A DNA stretch of 64,000 bases from contig JAIQDT010003860.1 of the NCBI GenBank assembly GCA_021521415.1, positions 62,001 through 126,000 on the forward strand, read 5' to 3'. Of this stretch, positions 34,750 to 46,158 are shown piece by piece. The translations under genes and the position numbers were made by a program. The DNA is from Bidens hawaiensis (lineage: Eukaryota > Streptophyta > Magnoliopsida > Asterales > Asteraceae). Every line of letters begins with the position of its first letter. Position 1 is the first letter of the stretch. The notes below the pieces were generated by a model that did no database searches, was not told the origin of the DNA, and saw nothing but the letters and a program-made list of their open reading frames with translations.

Positions 34750-35220
34750 ATATTGTTTCTTAATATGTGGAGTAAACGAACCGAACGAACACAAACGAGG
34801 GCATGTTCGTATTCGTTCATTTAACTTTAACCAAACATGTCCACGAAAATTAAACGAATGGAATTTATTGTTCATGCTCGTTTATTAAGAAAATGAACAT
34901 GTTTGTGTTTGTTCGTTAAGAATCTATAAACGAACAGTTCATGAACATGAATGAACAATCATAAATGAACACTAATTGAAGTCTAATACATGTTTAATTA
35001 TTTTAAAAATTATAAAGGTACATAGTTAAAGGGGTTAAAGGAACATAAACACATGGACTCAAACGAAACAGCATAAACAAACGTTCACGAACATAAATGA
35101 GTGAACAGAACATGTGTTCATGCCCGTTTGTTTAATTAAACGGACACAAAATTTTGTTCATGTTTGTTCGTTTATTAAATAAACGAACTTCCTGCCGAAC
35201 GATTCACAAACAGTTCATTG
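34750..35220. repeat. AACGAAC / GTTCGTT-rich degenerate repeat
   Basis: A block of about 470 bases in which AACGAAC, GTTCGTT, GAACATGA and TCATGTTC recur in both orientations. No gene. It ends 280 bases upstream of the likely splice acceptor of the GT47 gene. Confidence 0.65.
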
Positions 35221-36348
35221 AACGTTTGGTTGGTTTACAAGCCTAGAGCTACTAATAGTATTATAATCATTACGGAAGTTATTTTCATCAGATTAATATA
35301 TCAAGGAACTATCATAAGCAATGCCACATTTTATTTACAGTTTTCCCTGTCCTGGTTATGGCTTAAATTTGCTCTCTCAGTCATGCATTTATATATCCCC
35401 TTCTTAACAAAGATGGACATTTTAAGTTGACATATCATCTTGGTTTCAACCTATATATATTGTGAAAACATGACAACTGATAATCTGTTTTTACAGAAAT
35501 GTTGCAACTTGTCAGCCGTTGGAATATGCTAAAGACAAAAGTTATGTTGTTGATTTCCCTGAGGAAGACTAGCTTTATGAAGAGGAATTTGAAGGAGTGG
35601 TGAATTTGAAGGAGATGAATAAATTAGTGCACTCTATCGTCGTTTTCTTAATATTCAAAATTGACTGGAAGAAGTTACTCCCTATTGGAGCCATTATCAC
35701 AATAACCTTTGCTCTTTTTCAGTTGAAAACACTTCCTTATCAACTTACGACACCGGATTCATCTCTCCCTGATACAAGTCACTTTGATATTAACTTGAAA
35801 AGTCAAATCACTCCTCCTTTGACCAGAGATAAACAGCATGAGGCTATTAAAACAGACCCCGAGACCGCTATGCTTAAGTCTTCTAGTCAGTTAGTTCGGT
35901 CAGTTGCAGTTGTGCAAGAGAAAGTGAAAGTTAATGAAACAAGGAAGCAGGTGGGCAACACTAAACCTAATAAATCAGTACTACCTTTATCATTTTCCTC
36001 TGCTTCTGAAAGAAGACGTAAACGCTATCTGGTAAGATTACTAAGCTTCTAATGACAATGAAATTTTCTTTTTCCTTAATTTATTATTATTATTGTTATT
36101 GTTATTATTCTAGTTTTTGATAAGCTGAATTTGCAGAGAGATTTAAAGGGATTATCACCATATGAAGCATTCGTGTATGCCAAAAAGGAGCTTGACACTA
36201 TCTCAGTTGGTGTTGATTACCATGACCCAAATCTATATGTCCCTTTATTCAGAAATATAACCGTTTTTGAAAGGTAAATTTGAGGTCCTTGCAAAACTAT
36301 TACCTGACTTAATTCAATCATAGATGTGACCGTGAAAGATCATACTGA

Positions 36349-36528
36349 GGGGGTGTTTGGGATTCCTTATTTTACCTCCTTATAACTTTTCCCATAAGTT
36401 AATAAGTTACAACTTTGTAACTTATTAACTTATTCCCTCACAATAACACACAATACCAAACACCTTTTAACTTTTCCAAAAGCTAATAAGCCATAAGTTG
36501 CTTAAAGTAAGCAATCCCAAACACCCCC
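36349..36528. mobile_element. MITE in intron 2 of the GT47 gene
   Basis: 180 bp with inverted ends GGGGGTGTTTGGGATTCCTT and GGGGGTGTTTGGGATTGCTT, flanked by TGA on both sides. The interior has inverted TTAATAAGTTA motifs. No coding capacity. Confidence 0.8.
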
Positions 36529-37639
36529 TGATTTGTATTCTTCCTACACCATCTTCTACCAATATGCACCACATATTTAATAATGCACACGTATGAGCTT
36601 CAATATGAATCATGACTTATAAACTTCAGAGTTCAGATTGTGCTTTTTGTCTCAAAAAGGGTATCACTTGAATGGATTCATGCATACCCTACCAACTATT
36701 GTTTTTTTTTTCTGATGTAGTGATGTTTGTGTTATTAGCATTTGTATAAATAAACCTTAATAGAGAAAAGGTGGTAGTGATTAGTGAACATTATTTTGTG
36801 GAGTTTAAGGATCTGAACAGTTATGTTTGGTCATTGTGTGGTTTCAGTTTGGACAATTAATGGGAATGATGCAAGTCATGCTTCAAGTATACAGACTGAA
36901 GCAAAACCATAGGCTTCTCAGATAGAGATTCATGAAAAGAAACTGTGGAATAGGTATAGTTTAATCATTCTGCATTGCACGTGATCACAACATAATATTT
37001 GGTGAATAAGTTTGTAAAACATAGGACTTCTTGCACTAGTTCTTAAAGTTAATTCTGCTCTTTGTGTGCACTAAGGTTAAAATATGAAAAATAAATCATA
37101 ACTGCACCACAAATTGTTTTTCCTTTTATAAGTTGATCTGCATGAATCATTACGCTAATTTGCTGACTGCGTTTAACAGGAGCTATGAGTTGATGGAGTT
37201 AATATTGAAGGTGTTTGTATACCAAGATGGAAAGAGGCCTATTTTCCATACTCCTTATCTGAGAGGAATTTATTCTTCAGAAGGTTGGTTTATGAAGTTT
37301 ATGGAGTCAAGCAAACAGTTTGTTACACGGGACCCACAAAAGGCCCACTTATTCTATCTACCATACAGTGCACGCCAACTTCAACGTGCTCTTTATGTTC
37401 CCGACTTGCATAACATCAAACCACTATCAATCTTCTTAAGAGATTATGTCAACAAGATTGCTTCAAAATATCCTTTTTGGAATCGGACTCACGGTTCAGA
37501 TCATTTTTTAGTTGCTTGCCATGACTGGGTATGATACTAGTTACAACTAAAAATCGTATATAAACATTTTAATGGGCATATGACTCTTACACAGTTTCTA
37601 GTAAAGGAACACTTTAAACACATTAGCGCTTACTGTTTA

Positions 37640-38215
37640 CACCAAAATATTTGGTTTTGAACATTTTGCCCTTACACCAGTTAAAACTCTTTTTTTAACC
37701 TTTTGGTATAGCGTAAAATGGTCAAATTTCAATTTTTTGGTGGTCTAAGACTCTTTTAAGTATATCTAAATAAATGACCATTTTTCGCTTATACCAGTTT
37801 AGCTTTTCTTTATGGTATAGCTCAAAATGGTCAAATTTAATATTTTGGTGGTCTAAGTAGTGCATCCAAATTAATGACCATTTTGCCCTTACGCCAGTTA
37901 ACTCTTTTTTTACCTTATCGTATAGCACAAAATGGTCAAATTTCAATTTTTTGGTGGTCTAATAGTATCTAAAAGATGACCATTTTGCCCTTACACCAGT
38001 TCAACTCTTTTAGTTTATCTTATGGTAAGCGCAAAATGTTCAAACTTAATATTTTGGTGGTCTAAGTACTGTATTTAAATAATGACCCTTTTGCCCTTTC
38101 ACCAGCTTAACTCTTTCTTTTACCTTATGGTATAGCGTTGCGCAAAATGGTCAAATTTGATATTTTGGTGGTCTAAGTATGACCATTTTGCCCTTACACT
38201 GGTCTCACTCTCCCA
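37640..38215. repeat. Minisatellite filling most of GT47 intron 3
   Basis: About five diverged copies of a roughly 110-bp unit. Each has ATGGTCAAATTT, TTTTGGTGGTCTAAG, GACCATTTTGCCCTTACACC and TTTACCTTATGGTATAGC in this order. It lies just upstream of the exon 4 acceptor. Confidence 0.85.
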
Positions 38216-38915
38216 CTTTGGTTTACATTCAGGGTCCATACGCATTAAAAGAACACGAGGAACTAACAAAAAATACCATTAAAGCCCTCTGCAATGCCGA
38301 CACTTCCGAAGGTGTTTTCATAGCCGGAAGGACGTCTCACTACCGGAAACCACCATAGGAAACCCTAGAAGACCACTTAGAAACATGGGCGGTAAAAAAA
38401 TCTCACAACGTCCTATACTCGCTTTCTTTGCTGGAGGAATGCACGGTAGGGTCCGCCCGACCCTCATTAAACACTGGGCTAACAAAGACAGGAAAATGAT
38501 AATATCCGGGCCCATGTCCTACAAAACAAATTCCTACTCTCTTCACATGAAATCCAGCAAATACTGCATATGCCCAATGGGCTTTGAAGTTAACAGCCCG
38601 AGAATCGTGGAAGCCATATATTATGAATGCGTTCCTGTTATTATTGCTGACAATTTCGTCCCTCCGTTGAATGAAGTATTGAATTGGAGTGCTTTTTCTG
38701 TTGTTGTGGCTGAAAATGATATTCCTAAACTGAAAGATATTCTAGAAGCTATACCTATGAAGCGGTATCGTACGATGCAAAATAATGTGAAAATGTTGCA
38801 GCGGCATTTTTACTGGAACCGTACGCCTGTAAAGTATGATATGTTTCATATGATTCTGCATTCAATCTGGTTGAGTAGGCTTAACCATATTCAAGATTTA
38901 ACAGGTACACATTAG

Positions 38916-40845
38916 TTTCTTTTTGTATTACTTGGTATATGAGTTTTGCTTATTTGTTGTGTGATTATGTATGGCTCTTGAAACCTCACTATAGATGAAC
39001 AACACCCTGATCTGGTTACTTATTGTGTGATATGTATGCATACGTGTATATATGTACGTATTTATCGTGTGAATACATTTAATTTTTTATTTATTTGTTG
39101 TATGTATTTGTGTATATATGTATGTATTTTCTCATTTATTGGTTTGGGACTGCTTAAGCAGATGCTATATTTTGGATTCACAATTCATTAATAAGCTCTG
39201 TTAACAAACATTCATATTATTTTTGAATTATGCATTTATGATTTTATGGCCCAAATTTTAGGCTTGAACTGATTAACAACTTTTAAGCTTAAGAGTTTTA
39301 GATCTAAATTCATTTTGTTGAGCAAAAAAGTTAAAACATGATCTAAATTCAATATGTTGAGCAAAGAATTTAAAACAATTCAAGCGTAAATGTAAAACTG
39401 AAAACTAGCTCATAATCAAACCAAACTCATACGTAAAAAAGATACCGGACGTTTCAAACTGACATTTGTGATGGCAACTGGAATGATATTAACTCCTATT
39501 TATTTACTATCTATGCCGTGTCAAATGTTCTATGGATACAAATTATTTACTACTCCAAACTCTTTTTATTCTGGACCGCGTGAGTTATTTGTTTCCATCT
39601 CTATTTTTCTACCAGATTTTTGGCAGTGATTTTTTATTATTCTTTTTTTTTCATTATTTCTATTTAATTTATGATTGTGTTTCTTTAATCAATTCTATGT
39701 TTCATTTCTTCTTCTGCCTGTGAATAATTTGTGAAACCTGTAGATCGATTTTGACTAAGTCATTTCGGTTTGAATCCAAATTAACCCAAACCCATCCATG
39801 CACACCTTTAGTCCACTTTATGCATATCGGTTTGGGTTCGGGTTCGGGTTCGGGTTCGGTTTGAATCCAAAATCAACTTAAACTGACCCGTACACACCCC
39901 TCCACTTTATGCATATCCGCATGTCAAAAAGTGAATCGAGCAACATCGACAGCTGGATCATGCCCCCTTTGTTGAACAATGTTGTTACTTTGTAAATTAT
40001 ATGGACAAATGATGCAACTACAGTATACAAGCTTTGTTAGATTGAACACGTGTATGAACAAATAAAACATTAATAGATTCCCAAATCTATGAAAATGACA
40101 GACAAAATAGACGGCAGAAAAAGCAAAGCATACCAGGTAAAAAGTTTTTTTTTTCTTAATGAACTAATAATCGAACCGCCAACTATATCGGTCTGCTAGT
40201 TGGATCGGTTTAAAACGGATGATGTCATAAATAATTTAAGAGTTAGCAAATACCTAATTTAAAACAAATTATGGAACCGCTTTATTTTTTGATGTGGATT
40301 TGCAATACTAACAAAATACGAGAAATACTAACTTGGGATTTTAGAAGAAAAAAAATTTAAAATTAAGTCCAGTTCGTCATTTCAACCAGTCTAAATGGTG
40401 ACCGAGCTATTCGAATGAAGTGGTTTTAACTGGACATAACCAAACTGGTTTTGTAGTCTGTTCCCGGTCTTTTCATTGTGGTTATAAACACGCGCATACA
40501 TTGCAGAATTAACTATGATAAGAAGTGTGTGTTGTGGTCCTTCACACGTGACTATATTGGAATAACACATGCTTCAAAACTTTACTAACGTTGTCCTATA
40601 CCACAACCACGTAAAAAGAATCATACCACTTTAGCTCTTCGTTTTGTTCTTAACTATCACATATGCTTTGTATTTTAGTAATTAATTAATTATAATCAAG
40701 GCTGTAATTATTAATACGAATATTATAACAGTGGTGAACACAAGAGATTTCATAAGAATGTGTGTTCTCAAATACCGCATATGTGTTTTGGGCGCTTAGT
40801 TTGTTGGCAAGAGGAGAATTCGACAATTGTTTTTTATTTTATTTT
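38916..40845. other. Intergenic DNA downstream of GT47
   Basis: AT-rich with no gene recognised. A short GGTTCGGGTTCGGGTTCGG run lies near 39835-39862. Confidence 0.5.
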
Positions 40846-41397
40846 ATGTTGAGAACTGTGTGAACCGCATAATGTACTTGTAACTCTTATTTTAAATGTC
40901 ACACATGCTACAGTTACATGACCGCCTACCCACTATCACATTTAATCTTTAACGCACAACGACCAACGTACATGTGTTTTATGCGTTTCTTACAGTTTTC
41001 AATATAAAACTATTTTTGAAAGAACGTCCTTGTATATATATGTGCTTGTATCTATATCTATCTATATATATGTGTGTGTGTGTGTTGTGTGTGGAAGGTT
41101 TGCTAATAGTCTAGTACATCAAGGTTATAAATAAGCATAAATGTTGAGAACTATGTGAACTTCATAATGCACTTATAAATCTTGGTTAAGTGTTACACAT
41201 GCTACGATTACATGACTGCCTACCCACTATCTCATTTAATCATTAATGCACAACGTACATGCGTTATATGCGCTTCTCACAGTTTTCAATATAAAACTAT
41301 TTATGAAAGAACGTCCCTGTATATATGTATGTGTGTGTGATTGTGTGGAAGGTATGCTAATAGTCTAGTACATCAAGGTTATAAATAATCATAAATG
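40846..41397. repeat. Direct duplication of about 295 bp
   Basis: Two diverged adjacent copies (40846-41140 and 41141-41397), both starting ATGTTGAGAACT. Both contain ACATGCTAC, CAGTTTTCAATATAAAACTA, AGAACGTCC and TAGTCTAGTACATCAAGG in order. It lies about 470 bases before the 4.3-kb triplication. Confidence 0.85.
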
Positions 41398-42083
41398 TTT
41401 TGGTACCAAAATTGAATAACTACGTGAATATAGCTAAACGAGGAATCTTACAAGGAATTATGGTGTGGTTGGTTTGCATATTGAATGCCAATTAGCAATT
41501 ATTGCCAAAAGAAGACAAAGACGGTTTCCTTGGATGGACATAAATAAATTAGTCGTGGTCCTATTCTCTCATCCTCAACCGTTTCTTTGCTCTCTTTTTC
41601 AACATTAGTGAGATTTTAAAGCCTTGAAATGACATCTATTAACTCAAATTTATATTAAAACGTGTTTGTTACATTATATGGACTCTATAAGACCATACGA
41701 TGCATATGGCTTTTGCAAACCAAATATTTGTAATATCATGCGTGTGGTGTAAAGAAAACTTATATGCATATAACCCACATGACTCCTGACTCAGCAGACC
41801 ATTATTACATCAGTCATTTTTAGTAAAGTTATACCACGTATAACAACCTTATACTTGCCCGTATTACCATTTTTGGCATGTCATACGAGTTATATAGTGT
41901 AAACGGCCCGTATGATTTGATGGAAAATTCATACAATCAGGATAACTTGTCAATGGTGTATATATATGTTAGTGGTTTGCGTCATATGTTAGTGGTTTGC
42001 GTATGATGTTGCCATATAAAAGATGGTTAGAGAGATGATGACGCATTTGAGAGACAATACAGAGAAATGATAGGATTCCTTGT

Positions 42084-43255
42084 TGTAGCACCCCGACTTT
42101 AAGCGGAATACGCCTGGGTGTAACGTACAGATTACTCATAAGCTTTTAACACTATTAATATATAGTGACAATATTTTTATTTTATTCCATAATTTCGCAA
42201 GTACGCAAGTAGTTTGATAATGAGACAAACAACATTACATCTAAATGAAACAAATATTATTCATTGAAATAAGCCTAAGTTATAACTAGTTTTCTCGTCC
42301 TGCCACTTCATCGTATCAACCTGCAGCACGCTTAAAATAACATATTTTATCAACAACACATGTTGGTGAGTTTTCATAAGTTTTTGCGTATATATATATA
42401 TATATATAATGCACGATTCAATGATCGTTATGCAATAAATATTCAAACATAATGTAAATGAAATCAAATAGTGTCGTCCTCCTGTTCATTTAGCCGAAGC
42501 TGTAGAAGTGGGGGAAATGAGAACCACCTTACGTAAACAACCGAAGTCGTAACGTTAGACGGCGAAGGTACGTCCCGTCGGACCCTCCCGATATGTGTAT
42601 GTGTTTGCGTTTGCGTAACTTCCACCGTAAAAACAGTAAGCACGTTGCACGTAATTCATGCATAATCATAAACAAGATGCGAGAATAATATTAACACGAA
42701 CGATATGTGTGAATTGGTTTGTAAATAATTTCATAACTAACGAGATAAAAATTTGTAACATGCTACACCCCAAAAATATTAAAAGCGTTAAAAAGGGGTT
42801 ATGAAAAACTCACATGTTAAATAAGCAAAAAATGAGTAAATAAGCGAAGATGCCTTTAAGCGAGTGAACCGACAGGGTTCGGTTCAACAAGTGACTCTAG
42901 ATAAATAAATAACCATGATCAAAAGAAGGTTGAGGAAAGATAAAAAATAGATGGCCGACAAGCTCGGTTTATAATTTTTAAACGAAATGTTTGTTAAAAA
43001 TATATTTTTATTCTATTTTTATAAGTTAAATGAAATATGTTAGTTATTTAATTTTTAATCAATTTATTTTAGTTTTAGAAAAAAAATAAAGGTTATAATA
43101 ATTATTAGTTAATTTTAATTATTTCGGTTCGTTTCCGTGCCGAATATTATTTAATAAAACAAGTTTAACGAGTGGTTAATGTTTTTGGTCTGACATGAAC
43201 TCGGTTTTGATTCGGGCTTATGTTACCATGCATGAAATAATAAGATGGTGTGACA
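42084..43255 (-). repeat. LTR-like repeat within each 4.3-kb unit
   Basis: The plus strand begins TGTAGCACCCCGAC and ends GGTGTGACA, i.e. TG...CA ends with inverted relatives. The minus strand carries a GTGAGTTTTTCATAACCCC motif, so minus is probably sense. It recurs at 46388-47563 and 50698-51886, and as an older, interrupted copy in the opposite orientation ending at 61329. Flanks CTTGT and TCTTG are not a clear target duplication. Confidence 0.55.
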
Positions 43256-45732
43256 TCTTGGAAAATCTTAGTCTTGTTTATTAATTTTGCAAAAGTTAGT
43301 TTTTAACGGAACATTAACGTGCCGACGGGCGATAGTGAAAACACAACCACGGTTGTTAATTTAGTGTGACAACATGATCAGTGGTGGCCCAAGGTTGGCC
43401 TCAAGCTAACCATCAAGTTGGGGGCTCTTTTTCAAACTTTTTTTTAATATAAACCCTCCTCCTTTATCTGGGCTTGGGACCGGCAATAATAAACCAAAAT
43501 CGTTTATAGCTGGCAGAGTTAATTTTTCTTTTAAAGTTAAATCATGTCGGTGGAAAACAATGTTTACATGAAATTTATTTTTCTAGCTTTAGTAGATGCA
43601 AATTGTTTAATTAAATAGTCATTTGTAAATTCATTGTTTATAGGATGATCGTCATTTGTAGGTTCATTATTGTAGTGGATGTGAAAAACTTAAAGGTGTC
43701 TCCTTTTTGTGATTCAATTAAAGTTTCCCTTATAAGTCTTTTTTGTTTTTTTGCATAACCAGATTCGTAAGTTCAATGTCGATTTGATATTAAAACAAGT
43801 AGCAAATAACAGTGGGCAAAAGGGCAAAAATTCAATGAAGGCAGATCTAAATTTCTAAACTCTAATGCAATTGGGCAAAAATTCAATTAGGACAGATTCT
43901 AAATTTCTATACAATTGGGCAAGAATTCAATTTGGGCAAATTATAAACTACCAAATCAGTATGTAGACAAATACATAAAGTGATAACAATAAACTAACCC
44001 CAAATTGACAGATTCTAATAGCACTTTAGTAAATCCACTTGAACCAGAAATCGAAATTAAAAACTGCACATCTGAACGGATGCTGGCACTAACAGTCAGT
44101 AAGTCAGCGCAACCTCAGAGTAGACCTGAACCAAAAATTTAAAGCAAAATTTGCAATTGCAATTCAATCACAAATTAAATATCGAAGAATATAAGAGCCA
44201 GAAATCAGAATGCTATTGCTGAGGTTAAGCAAATATATGATACTTACATGGTATATAAAGAAAATGAACATGACCATTTACCGTTAGCGATTAAAGATGA
44301 TTTCCACTTTCCAAGTTTCCATTCCATAAATTTCGTGAAAACCTATGCCTGGAAAGTACCAAAATAGTCGCTTGAGTTCTTCCAATTTGGCGTCCATTCT
44401 TCTTGCCTCCAGTCTTCCATCGATGGCAAGAAAAAACCCTAATATATTAATTTTTTTTTTAAATCTGGAGGTCTCTATATTTTTGGGGCCTAAAGCCCTA
44501 GCTTGGCCCAACCAAGCTATTGAATATCAATATGTTGATCGGTTTGAATTTCTTGGTCAAACTTGGATTGAATATCAAAGAAGAAAGACAATATATGTTG
44601 CACAGAAATAAGACAATAATTACCCGAGGATTGAATATCAAAGAAGAAAGAACTTGATCGGTTTGAATTTCTTGGTCAAACTTGGATTTTAGCACTATTT
44701 TAAAAGCAAAAATACAATTGAGAGTGTAAAGTATTGTGGTAAATAATTTGAATAAGTTTGAGAGACTTTAGCAATAGTAATAACAAGGTTGAAGTGATTA
44801 ATTGCATAAGCTAGTCATAAGACTAGTCTTAAGCAATAATAATCATCAAATTAATGAGTTTTGACCCAATTTGGTGAAAGGAGGGAATTATCAACAAAAA
44901 AAATAGTCTAGGTTCATCCAAGACTCGCAAAAACGAGTCAAAGGGCGGGAATTTAGAGAGGATGAGAAGAAGGCGGTTGACCCGTCTTGAAGAACACCAA
45001 TAATATAAACAATTAAATAACACAATCAGATATTTAATAAATGCGGAGATTTTATTAACAATTGATGATCTGAAAGTATCAAAATTTTAAAACAGGTCGG
45101 GTTTCGGTTTTTTTTAAAATGACGAATGTCAACCTCGTATCTTTCTTTTGTTCAAAACTGTGTGAGCAACTTTGATCTCAAACAGAAATTTTTTAGCTTC
45201 TTTTAATTTCATGGGGAAATAAACAAGCATCACATTCTAATCATTAACTTATGTTTAAACAATGTTAAAAGATTGAAAAATGAATAATTTATTTATTTTG
45301 ATTGCTCTTACAATATACAAGGTTCTACTGTATCTGTGTGTCTATATATATATATATAATAGTTAAAGCGTTTGTGTTATGGATATTCAATTCTATACTT
45401 ATCACAACATGAAATATATCTCCACCTCAAGTACAATTAAACAAACATTTTCACACATGTGAGTTTTACCTAAACAAACAAAACACTAACGATTCCAAAA
45501 TCTCATGGCTAAATGGAAACAATAAAGAGAGAGTGACTAATGAATCATGTCAATGTATGACAAAAATGGTCCCAAATGGAATTGTCACGTTTCCTTTTCA
45601 AGTGTTGAGAACATGTCTTGATTTTGAAGGGTCCTACATATTATGTCGTGGCCAAAATTTAGGAAATGAAGCTAATGCCACTTATAAACGGGGCCAGCTA
45701 ACCGGTGAGTTAGGAAAATAACTGCTAAAAGT

Positions 45733-46158
45733 TGCGCGCTCGTTTCACAGAATGAAATGGAATTTGAATTGGAATTTGCATAGGATTTGGAATTTGAAGG
45801 AATTAGATTTGGAATCTGTGGAAGGAATTGAAATCCAATTACATTCTTGATGTTTTCGTTTGACAAATGAATTGTAATATATCACCAGAAACAAATTGAA
45901 ATGTTTTTTTACGAGGATAACATCGGAAACATTTTAGTCTTTTTAGACTTTTTGTTTTTTATTTATATTTTGCGTTATGATTTTATTTATTATTATTTTT
46001 TTGATTTTTTAGGGGTTTTCTATTAAGATTATAAACCCCTCAAAAAAATATTCAAAAATATTAAAAAAAAATCATAATTCAAAATATAAAATAAAAACAA
46101 AAAAAAGTAAAAAAAAAGTATAATGTTTTATTCGTTATCCTCGTTGAAAAAAAATCTT
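45733..46158. mobile_element. MITE truncated at the tandem junction (copy 1)
   Basis: Left part of the element seen complete at 54385-55038: terminus TGCGCGCTCGTTTCACAGAA and the internal fold-back. It is cut at AAAATCTT, where the next 4.3-kb unit begins. Confidence 0.8.

Larger units (their letters stand above)
35615..38915 (+). pseudogene. Exostosin-type glycosyltransferase (GT47) with a 1-nt frameshift
   Basis: Golgi type II membrane enzyme family of plant cell-wall polysaccharide synthesis; substrate not predictable. Exons: 35615-36031, 36137-36273, 37180-37528, 38233-38915. It has an N-terminal membrane anchor (LLPIGAIITITFALFQL), a variable stem, then exostosin-domain motifs: RPIFHTPYLRGIY, KAHLFYLPYSARQL, HGSDHFLVACHDWVGPY, ILAFFAGGMHGRVRP, KYCICPMGFEVNSPRIVEAI and VPVIIADNFVPP. 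In exon 4 the frame is lost after VFIAG near 38328. The next 50 bases make sense only one frame over, after which homology runs on to the stop at 38913-38915. One base is missing in an A/G-rich run. Either this copy is recently dead or the assembly has an indel. A 34-codon ORF (ATG 35499) ends 11 bases before the chosen ATG; it may be a uORF or a broken N terminus. Confidence 0.85.
41867..46158. repeat. 4.3-kb tandem segment, copy 1
   Basis: First of three head-to-tail copies (about 4.29, 4.31 and 4.34 kb). It holds an LTR-like repeat (42084-43255), a (TA)n tract at 42389, a small internal duplication around GATCGGTTTGAATTTCTTGG (44538 and 44652), and the left part of a MITE (45733-46158). 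No ORF longer than 110 codons. A 62-codon plus-strand ORF at 45533 is the same in all three copies, which the overall near-identity already explains. Confidence 0.93.

Noticed and set aside
44284..44511. A minus-strand ORF (75 codons) as a host gene in the 4.3-kb unit
   Set aside because: No recognisable domain, no splice-supported extension, and the surrounding unit is repeat-derived.
45533..45721. A 62-codon ORF identical in three copies (also 49842 and 54185) as a conserved small gene
   Set aside because: The whole 4.3-kb unit is almost identical among copies, so conservation is no sign of selection. No homology or start context supports it.
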